A DNA stretch of 64,000 bases from Marinoscillum furvescens DSM 4134 (GCF_003386095.1 NZ_QREG01000012.1:1-64000); one strand, 5' to 3'; positions 35,611-45,079 are shown, counted from the first letter of the stretch. Translations and numbers: made by a program. The notes: a model not told the origin generated them from the letters alone.

Positions 35611-36023
35611 ATAAATTGAAATTTCTTATTGCCGGTATTTTGTTTGGTATCATTCTTACAAAATCTGAAGTGATCTCCTGGTTTCGTATTTACGAGATGT
35701 TTAGGTTTGAATCCTTTCATATGTATGGCGTGATTGGCTCTGCTGTAGGTTTGGGTATTGTGGCCGTTCAGATCATTAAGAGACTTCAGATCAAAGACTT
35801 TTCAGGAAAACCGATTGTAATTCCAGATAAACAAATGCGATTCTGGCCTTCCTTGCTGGGTGGTACTATTTTTGGATTGGGTTGGGCTCTTACCGGAGCA
35901 TGCCCGGGGCCTATTTATACCATTATCGGAAATGGATTTCTTGTATTCATTGTGGTGCTGGCTTCCGCGGTTATCGGTACACTTACCTATGGACTGGTGA
36001 TGGATAAACTGCCGCAGAAATAG
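35607..36023 (+). CDS. YeeE/YedE-type sulfur-compound permease, second half (DUF6691-like)
   Basis: 138 residues with four hydrophobic segments. The motif GLGWALTGACPGPIYT (about 91-106) carries the single conserved Cys of this half, the counterpart of GGCTSGH in the first protein. Translation is coupled to the upstream half by the ATGA at 35607-35610. Together they should form one channel with two sulfur-passing cysteines in the inner membrane. The exact substrate cannot be read from sequence. Confidence 0.85.
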   Translation: MNKLKFLIAGILFGIILTKSEVISWFRIYEMFRFESFHMYGVIGSAVGLGIVAVQIIKRLQIKDFSGKPIVIPDKQMRFWPSLLGGTIFGLGWALTGACPGPIYTIIGNGFLVFIVVLASAVIGTLTYGLVMDKLPQK

Positions 36024-36078
36024 GTCTGCGCATACAGCCAAAATTAGTTATCTTTCGTTTTCTAACCCCACTTGAAAC

Positions 36079-37008
36079 ATGACATATACCCAGGGAATGC
36101 TACGCGACGATGCGTTAAAAGGAAAAACGATACTGGTAACTGGAGGTGGTACTGGTCTAGGTAAGTCTATGGCCACCTATTTTTCAACTTTAGGAGCCAA
36201 CCTGGTCATTACCAGTAGGAAGCTCGAAGTATTAGAAGCTACCGCTGAAGAGATATCAGGTGTAAGCGGAAACCCCGTACTTCCACTGGCCTGTGATGTG
36301 AGAGATTATGAGCAGGTAGAGCGTACTATCGATGAATCCATCAAACACTTCGGGAGTGTAGATGTACTGCTCAACAATGCCGCAGGAAATTTCATTAGCC
36401 CTACCGAAAGGCTTTCTCACAGGGCATTCGATACAGTGGTAGATATTGTGCTGAAAGGCTCCTACAACTTTACCCTTGCTATGGGTAAAAAATGGATCGA
36501 TGAAAAACGGGCGGGCAATATCTTGAGTATAGTGACTACATATGCCTGGACAGGGTCTGGCTATGTAGTACCTTCGGCATGTGCCAAATCCGGGGTGCTC
36601 GCCATGACCCGTTCACTAGCCGTGGAGTGGGCAAAATACGGCATCAGGTCCAATGCCATAGCTCCTGGGCCATTTCCTACCAAAGGAGCCTGGGATCGAT
36701 TATTGCCCGGGGATCTAAAGAAAAAGTTTGACCCAGCACATAAGGTGCCAGTAGGCAGGGTAGGCGAACATCAGGAGCTGGCCAACCTTGCGGCCTATTT
36801 AGTCTCAGATTACTCAGCATATGTCAATGGAGAAGTGATTACCATAGACGGTGGAGAGTGGTTAAAAGGTGCCGGAGAGTTTAATCAGCTAGACCAAATA
36901 CCCGAAGAACTTTGGGATGCTATGGAGATGAGTAGAAAAGGTGGGTCTAAATTGAAAATGATGTGGGCTTATCTTGCGGGCATGCGAAAACTCAAATTCA
37001 GAAAATAG
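36079..37008 (+). CDS. 2,4-dienoyl-CoA reductase-like SDR (DECR1 type)
   Basis: A 309-residue short-chain dehydrogenase with Rossmann motif TGGGTGLG (about 21-28) and NNAAGNF. In place of the usual YxxxK it has the DECR-type SACAK before SGVLAMTRSLAVEWAKYG, then APGPFPTKGAW and a long tail with NGEVITIDGGEWL and SGEFN/AGEFN-like residues. This is very close to what I recall of mitochondrial DECR1, which reduces 2,4-dienoyl-CoA with NADPH in the breakdown of polyunsaturated fatty acids. A near -7 box TATCTTTC at 36050-36057 suggests its own promoter. The Crp/Fnr gene starts 3 bp after its stop. Its link with the sulfur genes around it is unexplained. Confidence 0.85.
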   Translation: MTYTQGMLRDDALKGKTILVTGGGTGLGKSMATYFSTLGANLVITSRKLEVLEATAEEISGVSGNPVLPLACDVRDYEQVERTIDESIKHFGSVDVLLNNAAGNFISPTERLSHRAFDTVVDIVLKGSYNFTLAMGKKWIDEKRAGNILSIVTTYAWTGSGYVVPSACAKSGVLAMTRSLAVEWAKYGIRSNAIAPGPFPTKGAWDRLLPGDLKKKFDPAHKVPVGRVGEHQELANLAAYLVSDYSAYVNGEVITIDGGEWLKGAGEFNQLDQIPEELWDAMEMSRKGGSKLKMMWAYLAGMRKLKFRK

Positions 37009-37011
37009 TGC

Positions 37012-37638
37012 ATGGATAATCTTGAGGAAATTTTAGAAGGCAATGGGTTTGAGAAAGAACTGGTCGCAGAAATAAAGAATATAGGACGGTCTAAACGTGT
37101 ATCAAGTGGTGGGGTAGTAGTGAGTGCAGACCTGGGGTCAGAAGAGATTCCTTTGGTCTTGTCGGGGCTACTAAAACTTCTGCGAAAAGATGACCAGGGC
37201 AACGAACTGTTTCTCTACCATCTCCAAAGTGGAGAAACTTGCGCCATGTCTATTACATGCTGTCTGGAAGGCAAGACTCAAGACATTACCGTAGTTGCAG
37301 AGGAAGATTCGCAACTGTGGATGATTCCTATGCACACTGTAGATCGCTGGATTCAGCGGTATAAATCGTTCAGGAAATTTGTTTTTCGGTCCTATCAGGA
37401 ACGCTTCGATGAGCTGCTCGGGGCCTTAGACGGTATTGCCTTCTTAAAAATGGACGAGCGCCTCATGAAGTATTTGTTAGACCTAAAGCAAGCATCTGGC
37501 AGTTTCGTGATCAAGAAGACCCATCAGGAAATAGCCAAAGAGCTAAACACCTCCAGAGTGGTGGTGTCCAGGCTATTGAAGCAGTTGGAACGAGATGATA
37601 AAATCGAACAACACCGTAATAGAATAGAGATATTGTAA
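37012..37638 (+). CDS. Crp/Fnr-family transcriptional regulator with a possible cysteine sensor
   Basis: 208 residues: a cyclic-nucleotide-binding-like beta domain (about 20-125), dimer helix (about 126-150), and winged HTH (about 168-200: HQEIAKELNTSRVVVSRLLK). Where Crp binds cAMP, this protein has SGETCAMSITCCLEG with Cys77, Cys83 and Cys84, and it lacks the usual arginine there; no N-terminal iron-sulfur cysteines are seen. Cys pairs of this kind could sense persulfide or redox state. Three palindromes GTAAC-N4-GTkAC in the promoters of the sulfur genes around it are the likely targets; one (37642-37661) lies 3 bp after its stop. The family is sure, the signal inferred. Confidence 0.9.
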   Translation: MDNLEEILEGNGFEKELVAEIKNIGRSKRVSSGGVVVSADLGSEEIPLVLSGLLKLLRKDDQGNELFLYHLQSGETCAMSITCCLEGKTQDITVVAEEDSQLWMIPMHTVDRWIQRYKSFRKFVFRSYQERFDELLGALDGIAFLKMDERLMKYLLDLKQASGSFVIKKTHQEIAKELNTSRVVVSRLLKQLERDDKIEQHRNRIEIL

Positions 37639-37641
37639 CAC

Positions 37642-37688
37642 AGCGTAACTTATGTTACGCTATCCCCCTGGCCTGCACCCTACATTTG
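37642..37688 (+). promoter_or_regulatory. operator and promoter of the SulP gene (palindrome site 2)
   Basis: Perfect palindrome AGCGTAAC (37642-37649)-TTAT-GTTACGCT (37654-37661) and a perfect -7 box TACATTTG at 37681-37688. The distance from palindrome centre to -7 box is 29.5 bp, as at the YeeE promoter. The ATG of the SulP gene is at 37695, so the expected start of the message falls on or within a few bases of the start codon, making a leaderless mRNA likely. Confidence 0.78.
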
Positions 37689-37694
37689 CCAGAC

Positions 37695-39407
37695 ATGAAG
37701 TATTTAAAACAACTTTTTCCCATACTCCAATGGATGCCTCACTACCAGCGCAAATGGCTCTACGGTGACCTAAGTGCTGGGCTTACTGTAGGAGTTATGT
37801 TGGTGCCTCAGGGGATGGCTTATGCCATGATTGCGGGACTACCGCCTGTATATGGACTCTACGCTGCTTTGGTGCCGCAGCTAATATATGCGTTGATGGG
37901 AACATCACGGCAACTGAGTGTGGCACCTGTGGCAATGGACTCCTTACTCGTGGCAGCGGGTGTATCCGTATTGGCTACTCAGGGAACCGCTGAATACATT
38001 ACATTTTCCTTGTTGCTGGCCTTTTTTGTTGGCTTTTTTCAAATTTTGCTGGGCAGTGCACGCTTGGGGTTCATTACCAACCTTTTGGCACGACCTGTCA
38101 TAAGTGGTTTTACATCGGCCGCCGCATTTATCATCGGTATCAACCAACTGAAATACTTTCTTGGGGTAGACCTGGAAAGGAGTAGTCAGCTAGTTACAGT
38201 ACTATGGGATGCCATCAAAAGCCTACCGGAGATTCACTGGCTTACATTCTTTATTGGCTTACTTGCTATACTCATCATTAAGGCTCTAAAAGTAGTCAAT
38301 GGTAAGATCCCAGGTGCTCTGGTAGTGGTAGTTGTAGGTATTGTTGCTGTCTACCTTAGTGGGTGGTCAGACCAGGGTGTACGGATAGTAGGGGAAATAC
38401 CAGGTGGATTACCGCAGTTTACCCTGCCAAATCTGGATCTGAGTGTCTTTATGTCTCTGGCTCCATTAGCTGGTACCATCGCATTGGTGGCATTTATGGA
38501 GGCATATTCTGTGGCAAAGGCTATAGAGGCCAGGAGAAGAAATTATGATGTAAAGCCTAATCAGGAATTACTTGCCATTGGTAGTGCCAATCTGGTGGGC
38601 GCGCTCTTTCAAAGCTACCCTGTGACCGGTGGTTTTTCCAGGTCAGCTGTAAACGACCAGGCAGGCGCCCACACGCAGTTGTCTTCAGTGATTTCGGCCA
38701 TGTTGGTGGCATTGGTGCTGCTATTTCTCACTCCTTTGTTTTATTACCTACCTCAGGCTGTATTGGCAGCTATCATCATGGTGGCAGTGGCCAAATTAGT
38801 GGATGTTAAATATGCAATCAACCTGTTTAAAACCAATCGGTCAGAATTTGTATTGTTGCTAATCACATTCCTGGCTACGCTTCAGTTTGGCATGGTGGAG
38901 GGTATTGTTTCGGGAGTGGTATTGTCTATCCTTATGATGCTCTATCGGATCGCGTATCCACACATAGCAGTTTTAGGTAGGCTGCAGGGATACTTCGAAT
39001 TTAGAAATATCCGTCGGTTTTCAGACTTAGAAACCTGGCCAGAATTACTGCTTGTTCGTGTAGATGCGCCTATGATTTTTGTAAATGTGCAATACATACG
39101 TGACTTTGTGTTGAAGGAGTTGGAAAAGCGCCCTACAGTACAAACCATAATATTAGATGCCAATGCTATTAGTCATGTAGACGCTACAGCCCTGGAAGCA
39201 TTAATGCAGCTTCGAAATACCTTGCATGAGCGAGGTATTAGATTGATGTACGCCGAGTTGGTAGGCCCGGTTAGAGACATGCTTCATAAAAGCGGATTGA
39301 TAGCAGATATAAAGGAGGATGTGTTTCTAGATATGAATGAGGCCGTAAACTATATTGTTAATAAAGAGCCACCCCAGCACGGGAAAGAAGCCCTACAGTC
39401 CAACTAG
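37695..39407 (+). CDS. SulP-family anion transporter with STAS domain
   Basis: 570 residues from the ATG at 37695; an in-frame TTG at 37686 lies inside the -7 box and is rejected. The SulP signature is present near the N-terminus (AGLTVGVMLVPQGMAYAMIAG), about 12 hydrophobic helices span about 25-430, and a STAS domain fills about 440-560 (ILDANAISHVDATALEAL). The family moves sulfate, bicarbonate or other anions. Shared control with a persulfide dioxygenase-rhodanese and YeeE pair supports sulfate, sulfite or thiosulfate here, but bicarbonate cannot be excluded. The ATG seems to sit at the transcription start. Confidence 0.92.
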   Translation: MKYLKQLFPILQWMPHYQRKWLYGDLSAGLTVGVMLVPQGMAYAMIAGLPPVYGLYAALVPQLIYALMGTSRQLSVAPVAMDSLLVAAGVSVLATQGTAEYITFSLLLAFFVGFFQILLGSARLGFITNLLARPVISGFTSAAAFIIGINQLKYFLGVDLERSSQLVTVLWDAIKSLPEIHWLTFFIGLLAILIIKALKVVNGKIPGALVVVVVGIVAVYLSGWSDQGVRIVGEIPGGLPQFTLPNLDLSVFMSLAPLAGTIALVAFMEAYSVAKAIEARRRNYDVKPNQELLAIGSANLVGALFQSYPVTGGFSRSAVNDQAGAHTQLSSVISAMLVALVLLFLTPLFYYLPQAVLAAIIMVAVAKLVDVKYAINLFKTNRSEFVLLLITFLATLQFGMVEGIVSGVVLSILMMLYRIAYPHIAVLGRLQGYFEFRNIRRFSDLETWPELLLVRVDAPMIFVNVQYIRDFVLKELEKRPTVQTIILDANAISHVDATALEALMQLRNTLHERGIRLMYAELVGPVRDMLHKSGLIADIKEDVFLDMNEAVNYIVNKEPPQHGKEALQSN

Positions 39408-39410
39408 AAT

Positions 39411-39454
39411 GTAACAGTAGTTACGTTTTATCGAAACAGAAATTCGTTTCTTTG
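39411..39454 (+). promoter_or_regulatory. operator and promoter of the persulfide dioxygenase-rhodanese gene (palindrome site 3)
   Basis: GTAAC (39411-39415)-AGTA-GTTAC (39420-39424). Exactly 29.5 bp from its centre begins TTTCTTTG (39447-39454), a -7 box with one mismatch. Spacing is the same as at sites 1 and 2. It starts 4 bp after the SulP stop, so the downstream gene is likely read both from here and by read-through. Confidence 0.7.
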
Positions 39455-39488
39455 TATAAGACATTAACCAGAAATAAAATATACAGTA

Positions 39489-40895
39489 ATGCATATTGAA
39501 CAAATTTATACCGGATGCCTGGCACAGGGAGCTTATTACATCGAAAGTGAAGGACAGGCAGCCATCATAGACCCGCTTAGAGAGACAAGTCCATATATAG
39601 AGAAAGCAAAAAGCCGGGATGCCGTTATCAAATACATCTTTGAGACTCATTTTCATGCGGACTTTGTGTCGGGCCATGTGGACCTGGCAGCCAAAACCAA
39701 TGCCCAAATCGTCTATGGCCCTGGTGCCAAGACAGCCTACGATATCCATGAAGCAAAAGATGGAGAGGAGTTTGTGCTTGGAAAAGTGAAAATCAAAGTG
39801 TTGCACACACCCGGACATACCCTGGAATCCACTACTTATTTACTCAGTGATGAATCTGGAAAGCCACAGGCTATTTTTAGTGGCGACACGCTCTTTATCG
39901 GAGATGTAGGAAGACCGGATTTGGCACAAAAAGGAGATGTGACGCAGGAGGATCTGGCAGGAATGCTTTATGACAGCCTAAGAAACAAAATTATGCCGCT
40001 TCCAGATGATGTAGTAGTATACCCTGCACATGGAGCGGGCTCTGCATGTGGTAAAAACATGAGTAAAGAGACCAGCGATCTACTTGGAAACCAAAAAGAG
40101 TCAAACTATGCACTAAGGTCTGGTATGACCCGTGAAGAGTTTATCAAAGAAGTGACAGATGGCTTGCTACCTCCACCTCAGTATTTTGCTCAAAATGTGG
40201 CGATGAATAAATCTGGAGCAAAAAGCCTTGAAGATGTACTCCAAAAAGGGTTGGTGGCACTTACTGTAGACGAATTTGAGGCCATGGCCAATCACGAAGG
40301 AGCAATAGTTCTGGATACCAGAAAACCTCAGGATTTTGCACAATCGCATATTCCAAATTCAATTTTCATTGGCATTGATGGCAGTTTTGCTCCATGGGTA
40401 GGAGCGCTCATTCCTGATTTGAGCCAGCCTATCGTTTTCCTAGCAGACGAAGGGAGAGAAGAGGAGGTGGTGACCCGGCTATCCCGAGTAGGCTATGACA
40501 ATACACTTGGGTACCTCGCAGGAGGAATGCAGGCGTGGAAAGAAGCTAAAAAAGATGTTGCACAGGCAGAGTCAATCACAGCTGAAGAATTAGAGTCAAG
40601 AATGACTAAAAACGAGCTCACTGTATTAGATGTAAGAAAGCCTTCAGAGTTTGAATCCGAACATTTAGAAAGTGCCGTCAACGTACCATTGGATTTTATC
40701 AATGACAATATGGGGCAATTAAGTAACAACACCAGGTATCATGTACATTGTGCAGGTGGATACCGGTCTATGATCTTTGCTTCCATATTGAAATCACGTG
40801 GTTTTGATCAGGTTGTAGATGTACAGGGAGGCTATAAAGCGTTAAAGGAAACATCCATACCCAGGACAGCTTTTGTGTGTCCGTCACAATCCTAA
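39489..40895 (+). CDS. persulfide dioxygenase-rhodanese fusion (CstB-like)
   Basis: 468 residues. An N-terminal metallo-beta-lactamase domain of the ETHE1/persulfide dioxygenase type covers about 1-235: THFHAD at 53-58 (His54, His56, Asp58), HTPGHT, SGDTLFIGDVGRPD and YPAHGAGSACGKN. A first rhodanese-like domain (about 255-355) has lost its active Cys (LADEGREE, Ala319-Asp320 where Cys is expected). A second (about 365-460) has Cys421 in HCAGGYRS. This dioxygenase / dead rhodanese / live rhodanese order is that of Staphylococcus CstB, which turns persulfides and sulfite into thiosulfate. It is a cytosolic defence against sulfide stress and is placed with sulfur permeases under a shared operator. 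Confidence 0.92.
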   Translation: MHIEQIYTGCLAQGAYYIESEGQAAIIDPLRETSPYIEKAKSRDAVIKYIFETHFHADFVSGHVDLAAKTNAQIVYGPGAKTAYDIHEAKDGEEFVLGKVKIKVLHTPGHTLESTTYLLSDESGKPQAIFSGDTLFIGDVGRPDLAQKGDVTQEDLAGMLYDSLRNKIMPLPDDVVVYPAHGAGSACGKNMSKETSDLLGNQKESNYALRSGMTREEFIKEVTDGLLPPPQYFAQNVAMNKSGAKSLEDVLQKGLVALTVDEFEAMANHEGAIVLDTRKPQDFAQSHIPNSIFIGIDGSFAPWVGALIPDLSQPIVFLADEGREEEVVTRLSRVGYDNTLGYLAGGMQAWKEAKKDVAQAESITAEELESRMTKNELTVLDVRKPSEFESEHLESAVNVPLDFINDNMGQLSNNTRYHVHCAGGYRSMIFASILKSRGFDQVVDVQGGYKALKETSIPRTAFVCPSQS

Positions 40896-40900
40896 AACTG

Positions 40901-40940
40901 ATTCACCTCAGGGCTAATGGTGTGATGTCCTGAGGTGAAT
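40901..40940 (+). repeat. 12-bp inverted repeat after the persulfide dioxygenase gene
   Basis: ATTCACCTCAGG (40901-40912) pairs perfectly with CCTGAGGTGAAT (40929-40940) around a 16-base loop, 6 bp after the stop. No T-run follows directly; a T-rich stretch begins about 30 bp later. It could end or protect the message. Confidence 0.6.
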
Positions 40941-41035
40941 AATGTCAGCTAATGCTTTCTATTGAGCTATTTTTTTAAAATTTCTAAACATTTGTTTATA
41001 GTTCTTTTAACTTAGGATTTGGCAATACCTCATAT

Positions 41036-44000
41036 ATGCTAAAACCTAATATACCTCAAGACGAAGCTAACCGGCTAGAAGCCCTGAATCAACTCAATAT
41101 TCTAGATACTCTTCCCGAAAAAGAGTTTGATAATATCACCAAACTGGCATCACAAATCTGTGGTGTGCCTATAGCCTTGATTTCGCTAGTCGACCAAAAT
41201 CGTCAGTGGTTTAAGTCCCGATACGGTCTAGAGGCTTCTGAAACCCCCCGTGAACTGGCATACTGTGCACATGCCATCAATGACCCTGATCACGTGCTGG
41301 AGGTTCCGGATGCATATAAAGATGAACGGTTTAAAGACAATCCGCTAGCGGTAGGTGAGCCTTTTGTCAGGTTCTATACTGGCGTGCCCCTTAAGGATCC
41401 TCAAGGATATGCCCTGGGTACACTCTGTGTCATCGATCATAAACCGAACAAACTTACGGATGAGCAGCTAGATGCTTTAAAAACGCTCGCTCAACACGTG
41501 ATGGCGCTGATAGCCGAAAAACGAGCCAATATAGAACTCTCCAAAAGCCAACGAAAGTACAAGGCCCTGGTAGAAAACATGGATGATATGATCTATGAGC
41601 TCGACCAAAAAGGGAGGTTCATCTTTTCAAATAACAAACTTCAAGAATTAACCGGACGCACAGCAGAGGAATTAAAGAAAACGCACTACTGGGAACTGAT
41701 TCGCCCCGATTTTGCCCAAAAGGCCATTGACTTCTACGTAAAGCAGCAGAAAGACCAAAAAAACAAAAGTTATTTTGAGTTTCCTATGGTCACATCGGCA
41801 GGTTCGGAGTGTATGGTAGGGCAGAATGTGGTGATGAGTTTTGATAGCGAATCCGGGCGCGTTAAAAGAGTGATAGCCGTGGCTCGAGATATTAGTGAGC
41901 TTAGGGAAAAGGAAGAGCTGTTTAGACTACTATCTGAAAACTCTCAAGACCTCATTTGTCTGCATCAACCTGATGGCACCTATAAGTATCTGTCACCCTC
42001 GGTAAAAGATATATTAGGCTATGAGCAGGATGAACTAGTAGGAGAGGACCCATACAACTACATGCATCCTGAGGATGTGGATCGCTTACGCCAATTGCCT
42101 CATAAGCAAACTTTAGACGGGCAAGAAGTATCAGGAGTAGAATACAGGCTGAAGACCAAAAATGGCAAATATCGATGGCTAGAGAGCTACACCAAGCCAA
42201 TTTTAAATGAGGACAAAAAGGTCGTAGCATTTCAGACTTCATCACGAGAAATCAGTGATCGCAAGTTTCACGAACTGCAATTGCTTAAGTCTCGTGAAAA
42301 TATTGCGTCCATTGTAGAAAATACAGATGACGCTATATGGTCCGTAGATCGTCAGTTACGTTTCAAGATCATCAATAAGTCATATAAGGAGTTGCTAGAA
42401 AAGTTGGGTGTGACTGGTGAATTGGAAGGTGAAGACGCTCTAACTATAGCCGATCAAACCTTTGCCGATTTAGGTCCGCATTATGAACGAGCGCTGGCTG
42501 GTGAAAAGTTTAATGTTGAGTATGAGTTAACCGTTTCCGGTGCAGAATTGTATTTTCAACTATTCTTCAATCCGATTTTTGGAGATGGTGATCGTACAGA
42601 TGGAGTTGCCGTTTTTGCAAGAGACATCACGGCTCAGAAGCGAATTTCACGCAAGGCAGAACAATACAAGGAAGGATTGCAACTGCTCAACATGCTATCC
42701 TCAAACACCTATCTTACGTTGCCTCAGCAATTGCGCCAGGCACTCAAAGTGTCTTGTGAGTATTTGCAAATTCCAATGGGACAGGTCGTTCAGGTTACAG
42801 ATGGTCAGTCCAATGTACTTCAGGAGTATCGGATGCGTGAGGGCGAAGAAGAAGACCTAAACATAGACCCTAAGGTAATCCAGACAATATTTGATCAGAC
42901 CAAGACACAGGAAATAAGTGATACCAGTCGTGTTGATGAACTAAAAGGTGTTTCGGTAGGAGCATTTATAGGTTCCGCTATCATGGTAGACGGTCGCTCA
43001 TTTGGAGTAATCGTATTTGCCAAGAAGGATGCAAAACAAATCCCCTTTGATACCAATGAAACCGATTTTGTTGACCTGCTAGCTGGATGGGTAGGGTTCA
43101 ATATTGAAAAGCAACAATATGAACGCAAGTTGCTTGCAGAACAAGATGTCTTAAAAGCGTTTGTTAACTCTGCACCAGCAGCGATTGCTATGTTTGATGC
43201 TGAGCTGTGTTATCTAGCAGCAAGTAAGCAGTGGAACGATGAATATGGTCTGGGAAACAGAAACTTGCTCGGACTAAATTATTTTGATGTTTTCCCCAAT
43301 GTGTCAGAAGAATGGGACTGTATACTAAAATCAGCCCTCAACGGAAAAATAGAAAGTAAAGAGCGGGACTCCTTTAGACGAGATAACGGAGAGGAACTTT
43401 GGTTTAAATGGGAAGTAAGACCATGGTATACCGGAGATAATGAGATCGGTGGGGTCATTATGTTTAGTGAGGACATTACTCAGCAGGTTCATCAGGAAGT
43501 AGAGCTGCGTATGGCCAAAGAAGTGGCCGAAAAAGCATCTAAAGCCAAAGAACTGTTTTTGTCCACCATGAGTCATGAGATCCGTACACCGATGAATGCC
43601 ATCCTTGGGCTTACCAACATACTTCTTCAGGATAGTCCTCGTCAAAGTCAGCTGGAAAACCTCAACTTGTTGAAATTCTCAGGCGAAAACTTGTTGGTTC
43701 TGATCAATGATATACTTGACTTTAATAAGATAGAAGCCGGTAAAATGAGCCTGGAGCTTGTTAATTTCAACTTTAAAGAACTCGCCAATAACATCTACCA
43801 AACCATGCACATGAAGTCCCAGGAAAAGCAGTTGGCCTTTATGTTTGAGTTTGAAGATGGCATACCCGAAAATTATATTGGAGACCCGGTTCGGCTGTCG
43901 CAAATACTTACCAACCTGGTGAGTAATGCCATTAAGTTTACTGATGAAGGATTTGTAAAGCTCGTGATTTCCAGCAAAGAACGAACTTCTAATGAGGTAC

Positions 44001-44974
44001 TGTTGAACATTCAGATTACAGATACGGGCATCGGTATACCTTCTGACAAGCTAAAATCCATATTTGAAAATTTCACCCAGGCAAGCAGCAGTGTCACGCG
44101 TCAGTTTGGCGGAACAGGTCTGGGGCTGGCAATTACCAAAAAACTGATCAACATGATGGGGTCAGATATTTGTGTGAGTAGCACACAGGGTGAAGGCTCT
44201 TGCTTTGAGTTTGATTTAAGCCTTCAAGTAGGAGAAGTAAAGACGCTGACAGAGGAACTAAAAGTCATCGGTGATGTGAAAGAAGAAAAGAAAAAGGGTG
44301 AAATATTTTTACTCATAGCGGAAGATAATTATGTAAACCAGGAAATTCTGGCCAAATTTTTGGATCGTTGGCAAATCCAGTATGAGTTTGCCTGGAATGG
44401 GCGGGAGGCATTGGAAATGGTCACTCGTAAGCAGTATAGCATGGTGCTGATGGATATTCAAATGCCCGAAATGGATGGGTATGAAGCTGCAAGGCACATT
44501 CGCAATATGGATGGAGAATATTATCAAAAAATACCTATCTACGCACTAACGGCTTCTGTACTGCTGGGGGTCCAAAAGAAGGCTATCAAAGCCGGTATGG
44601 ATGGGTACATTAGCAAACCATTCGACCCGAACGATCTGTATGAAAAGATTCTAACCAAATCAATCAGGATTGCACGAAATCAGGAGCAAACCATCGATGT
44701 GTTTGATCTGGATGTAGTGACAAAAATTTCAGGAGGAGATGAAGACTTTGAGTATGACCTCACGGTGTATTATCGGGAGCTATTTGCCCATGCCCTGGGT
44801 GAAATTATATCTAGCACTGCCTCAGTCAGAGTAGAAAAATGTAAGGATTTACTCATTGCTAATGGTGCTGGTATCTATAGTGGACTCAACGAACTTTTGG
44901 AAAAACTAGTAGCTGACCCTGATGATAAGCGTCTTCTGGATCAGGTAGAACAAGAACTAAAAAAGTTTAAATGA
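41036..44974 (+). CDS. hybrid sensor histidine kinase (GAF-PAS3-GAF-PAS-HisKA-HATPase-REC, degenerate Hpt tail)
   Basis: 1312 residues, with no membrane segment seen, so cytosolic. Domains: GAF about 25-160; PAS about 172-290, 296-410 and 420-535; GAF about 555-700; PAS about 703-830; HisKA with His847 in [10 protein letters not shown]; HATPase about 950-1070 with [10 protein letters not shown] and [12 protein letters not shown] about 1097-1215 with Asp1140 in [12 protein letters not shown]. The last 90 residues begin [13 protein letters not shown] and YYRELF, like Bacteroidota Hpt domains, but no AHKMKP-like phosphohistidine motif follows; the stretch there reads [10 protein letters not shown]. 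So it seems to have a dead Hpt. The next gene carries a good Hpt, suggesting phosphotransfer in trans. Confidence 0.9.
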   Translation: MLKPNIPQDEANRLEALNQLNILDTLPEKEFDNITKLASQICGVPIALISLVDQNRQWFKSRYGLEASETPRELAYCAHAINDPDHVLEVPDAYKDERFKDNPLAVGEPFVRFYTGVPLKDPQGYALGTLCVIDHKPNKLTDEQLDALKTLAQHVMALIAEKRANIELSKSQRKYKALVENMDDMIYELDQKGRFIFSNNKLQELTGRTAEELKKTHYWELIRPDFAQKAIDFYVKQQKDQKNKSYFEFPMVTSAGSECMVGQNVVMSFDSESGRVKRVIAVARDISELREKEELFRLLSENSQDLICLHQPDGTYKYLSPSVKDILGYEQDELVGEDPYNYMHPEDVDRLRQLPHKQTLDGQEVSGVEYRLKTKNGKYRWLESYTKPILNEDKKVVAFQTSSREISDRKFHELQLLKSRENIASIVENTDDAIWSVDRQLRFKIINKSYKELLEKLGVTGELEGEDALTIADQTFADLGPHYERALAGEKFNVEYELTVSGAELYFQLFFNPIFGDGDRTDGVAVFARDITAQKRISRKAEQYKEGLQLLNMLSSNTYLTLPQQLRQALKVSCEYLQIPMGQVVQVTDGQSNVLQEYRMREGEEEDLNIDPKVIQTIFDQTKTQEISDTSRVDELKGVSVGAFIGSAIMVDGRSFGVIVFAKKDAKQIPFDTNETDFVDLLAGWVGFNIEKQQYERKLLAEQDVLKAFVNSAPAAIAMFDAELCYLAASKQWNDEYGLGNRNLLGLNYFDVFPNVSEEWDCILKSALNGKIESKERDSFRRDNGEELWFKWEVRPWYTGDNEIGGVIMFSEDITQQVHQEVELRMAKEVAEKASKAKELFLSTMSHEIRTPMNAILGLTNILLQDSPRQSQLENLNLLKFSGENLLVLINDILDFNKIEAGKMSLELVNFNFKELANNIYQTMHMKSQEKQLAFMFEFEDGIPENYIGDPVRLSQILTNLVSNAIKFTDEGFVKLVISSKERTSNEVLLNIQITDTGIGIPSDKLKSIFENFTQASSSVTRQFGGTGLGLAITKKLINMMGSDICVSSTQGEGSCFEFDLSLQVGEVKTLTEELKVIGDVKEEKKKGEIFLLIAEDNYVNQEILAKFLDRWQIQYEFAWNGREALEMVTRKQYSMVLMDIQMPEMDGYEAARHIRNMDGEYYQKIPIYALTASVLLGVQKKAIKAGMDGYISKPFDPNDLYEKILTKSIRIARNQEQTIDVFDLDVVTKISGGDEDFEYDLTVYYRELFAHALGEIISSTASVRVEKCKDLLIANGAGIYSGLNELLEKLVADPDDKRLLDQVEQELKKFK

Positions 44975-45071
44975 GCAAAATTAGAAAAAGCTATCAGCGA
45001 GCAATGACTAGACTTCATCTGTTCACCACATCAACTCAACGAGTGCTCAATAATAAGACTTTATCGTCCTA

Positions 45072-45079
45072 TACATTTG
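45072..45079 (+). promoter_or_regulatory. -7 box upstream of the pseudokinase-Hpt gene
   Basis: TACATTTG, a perfect match to TAnnTTTG, 22 bp before the ATG at 45102; no good -33 motif. It shows that the gene can be transcribed apart from the hybrid kinase upstream. Confidence 0.55.
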
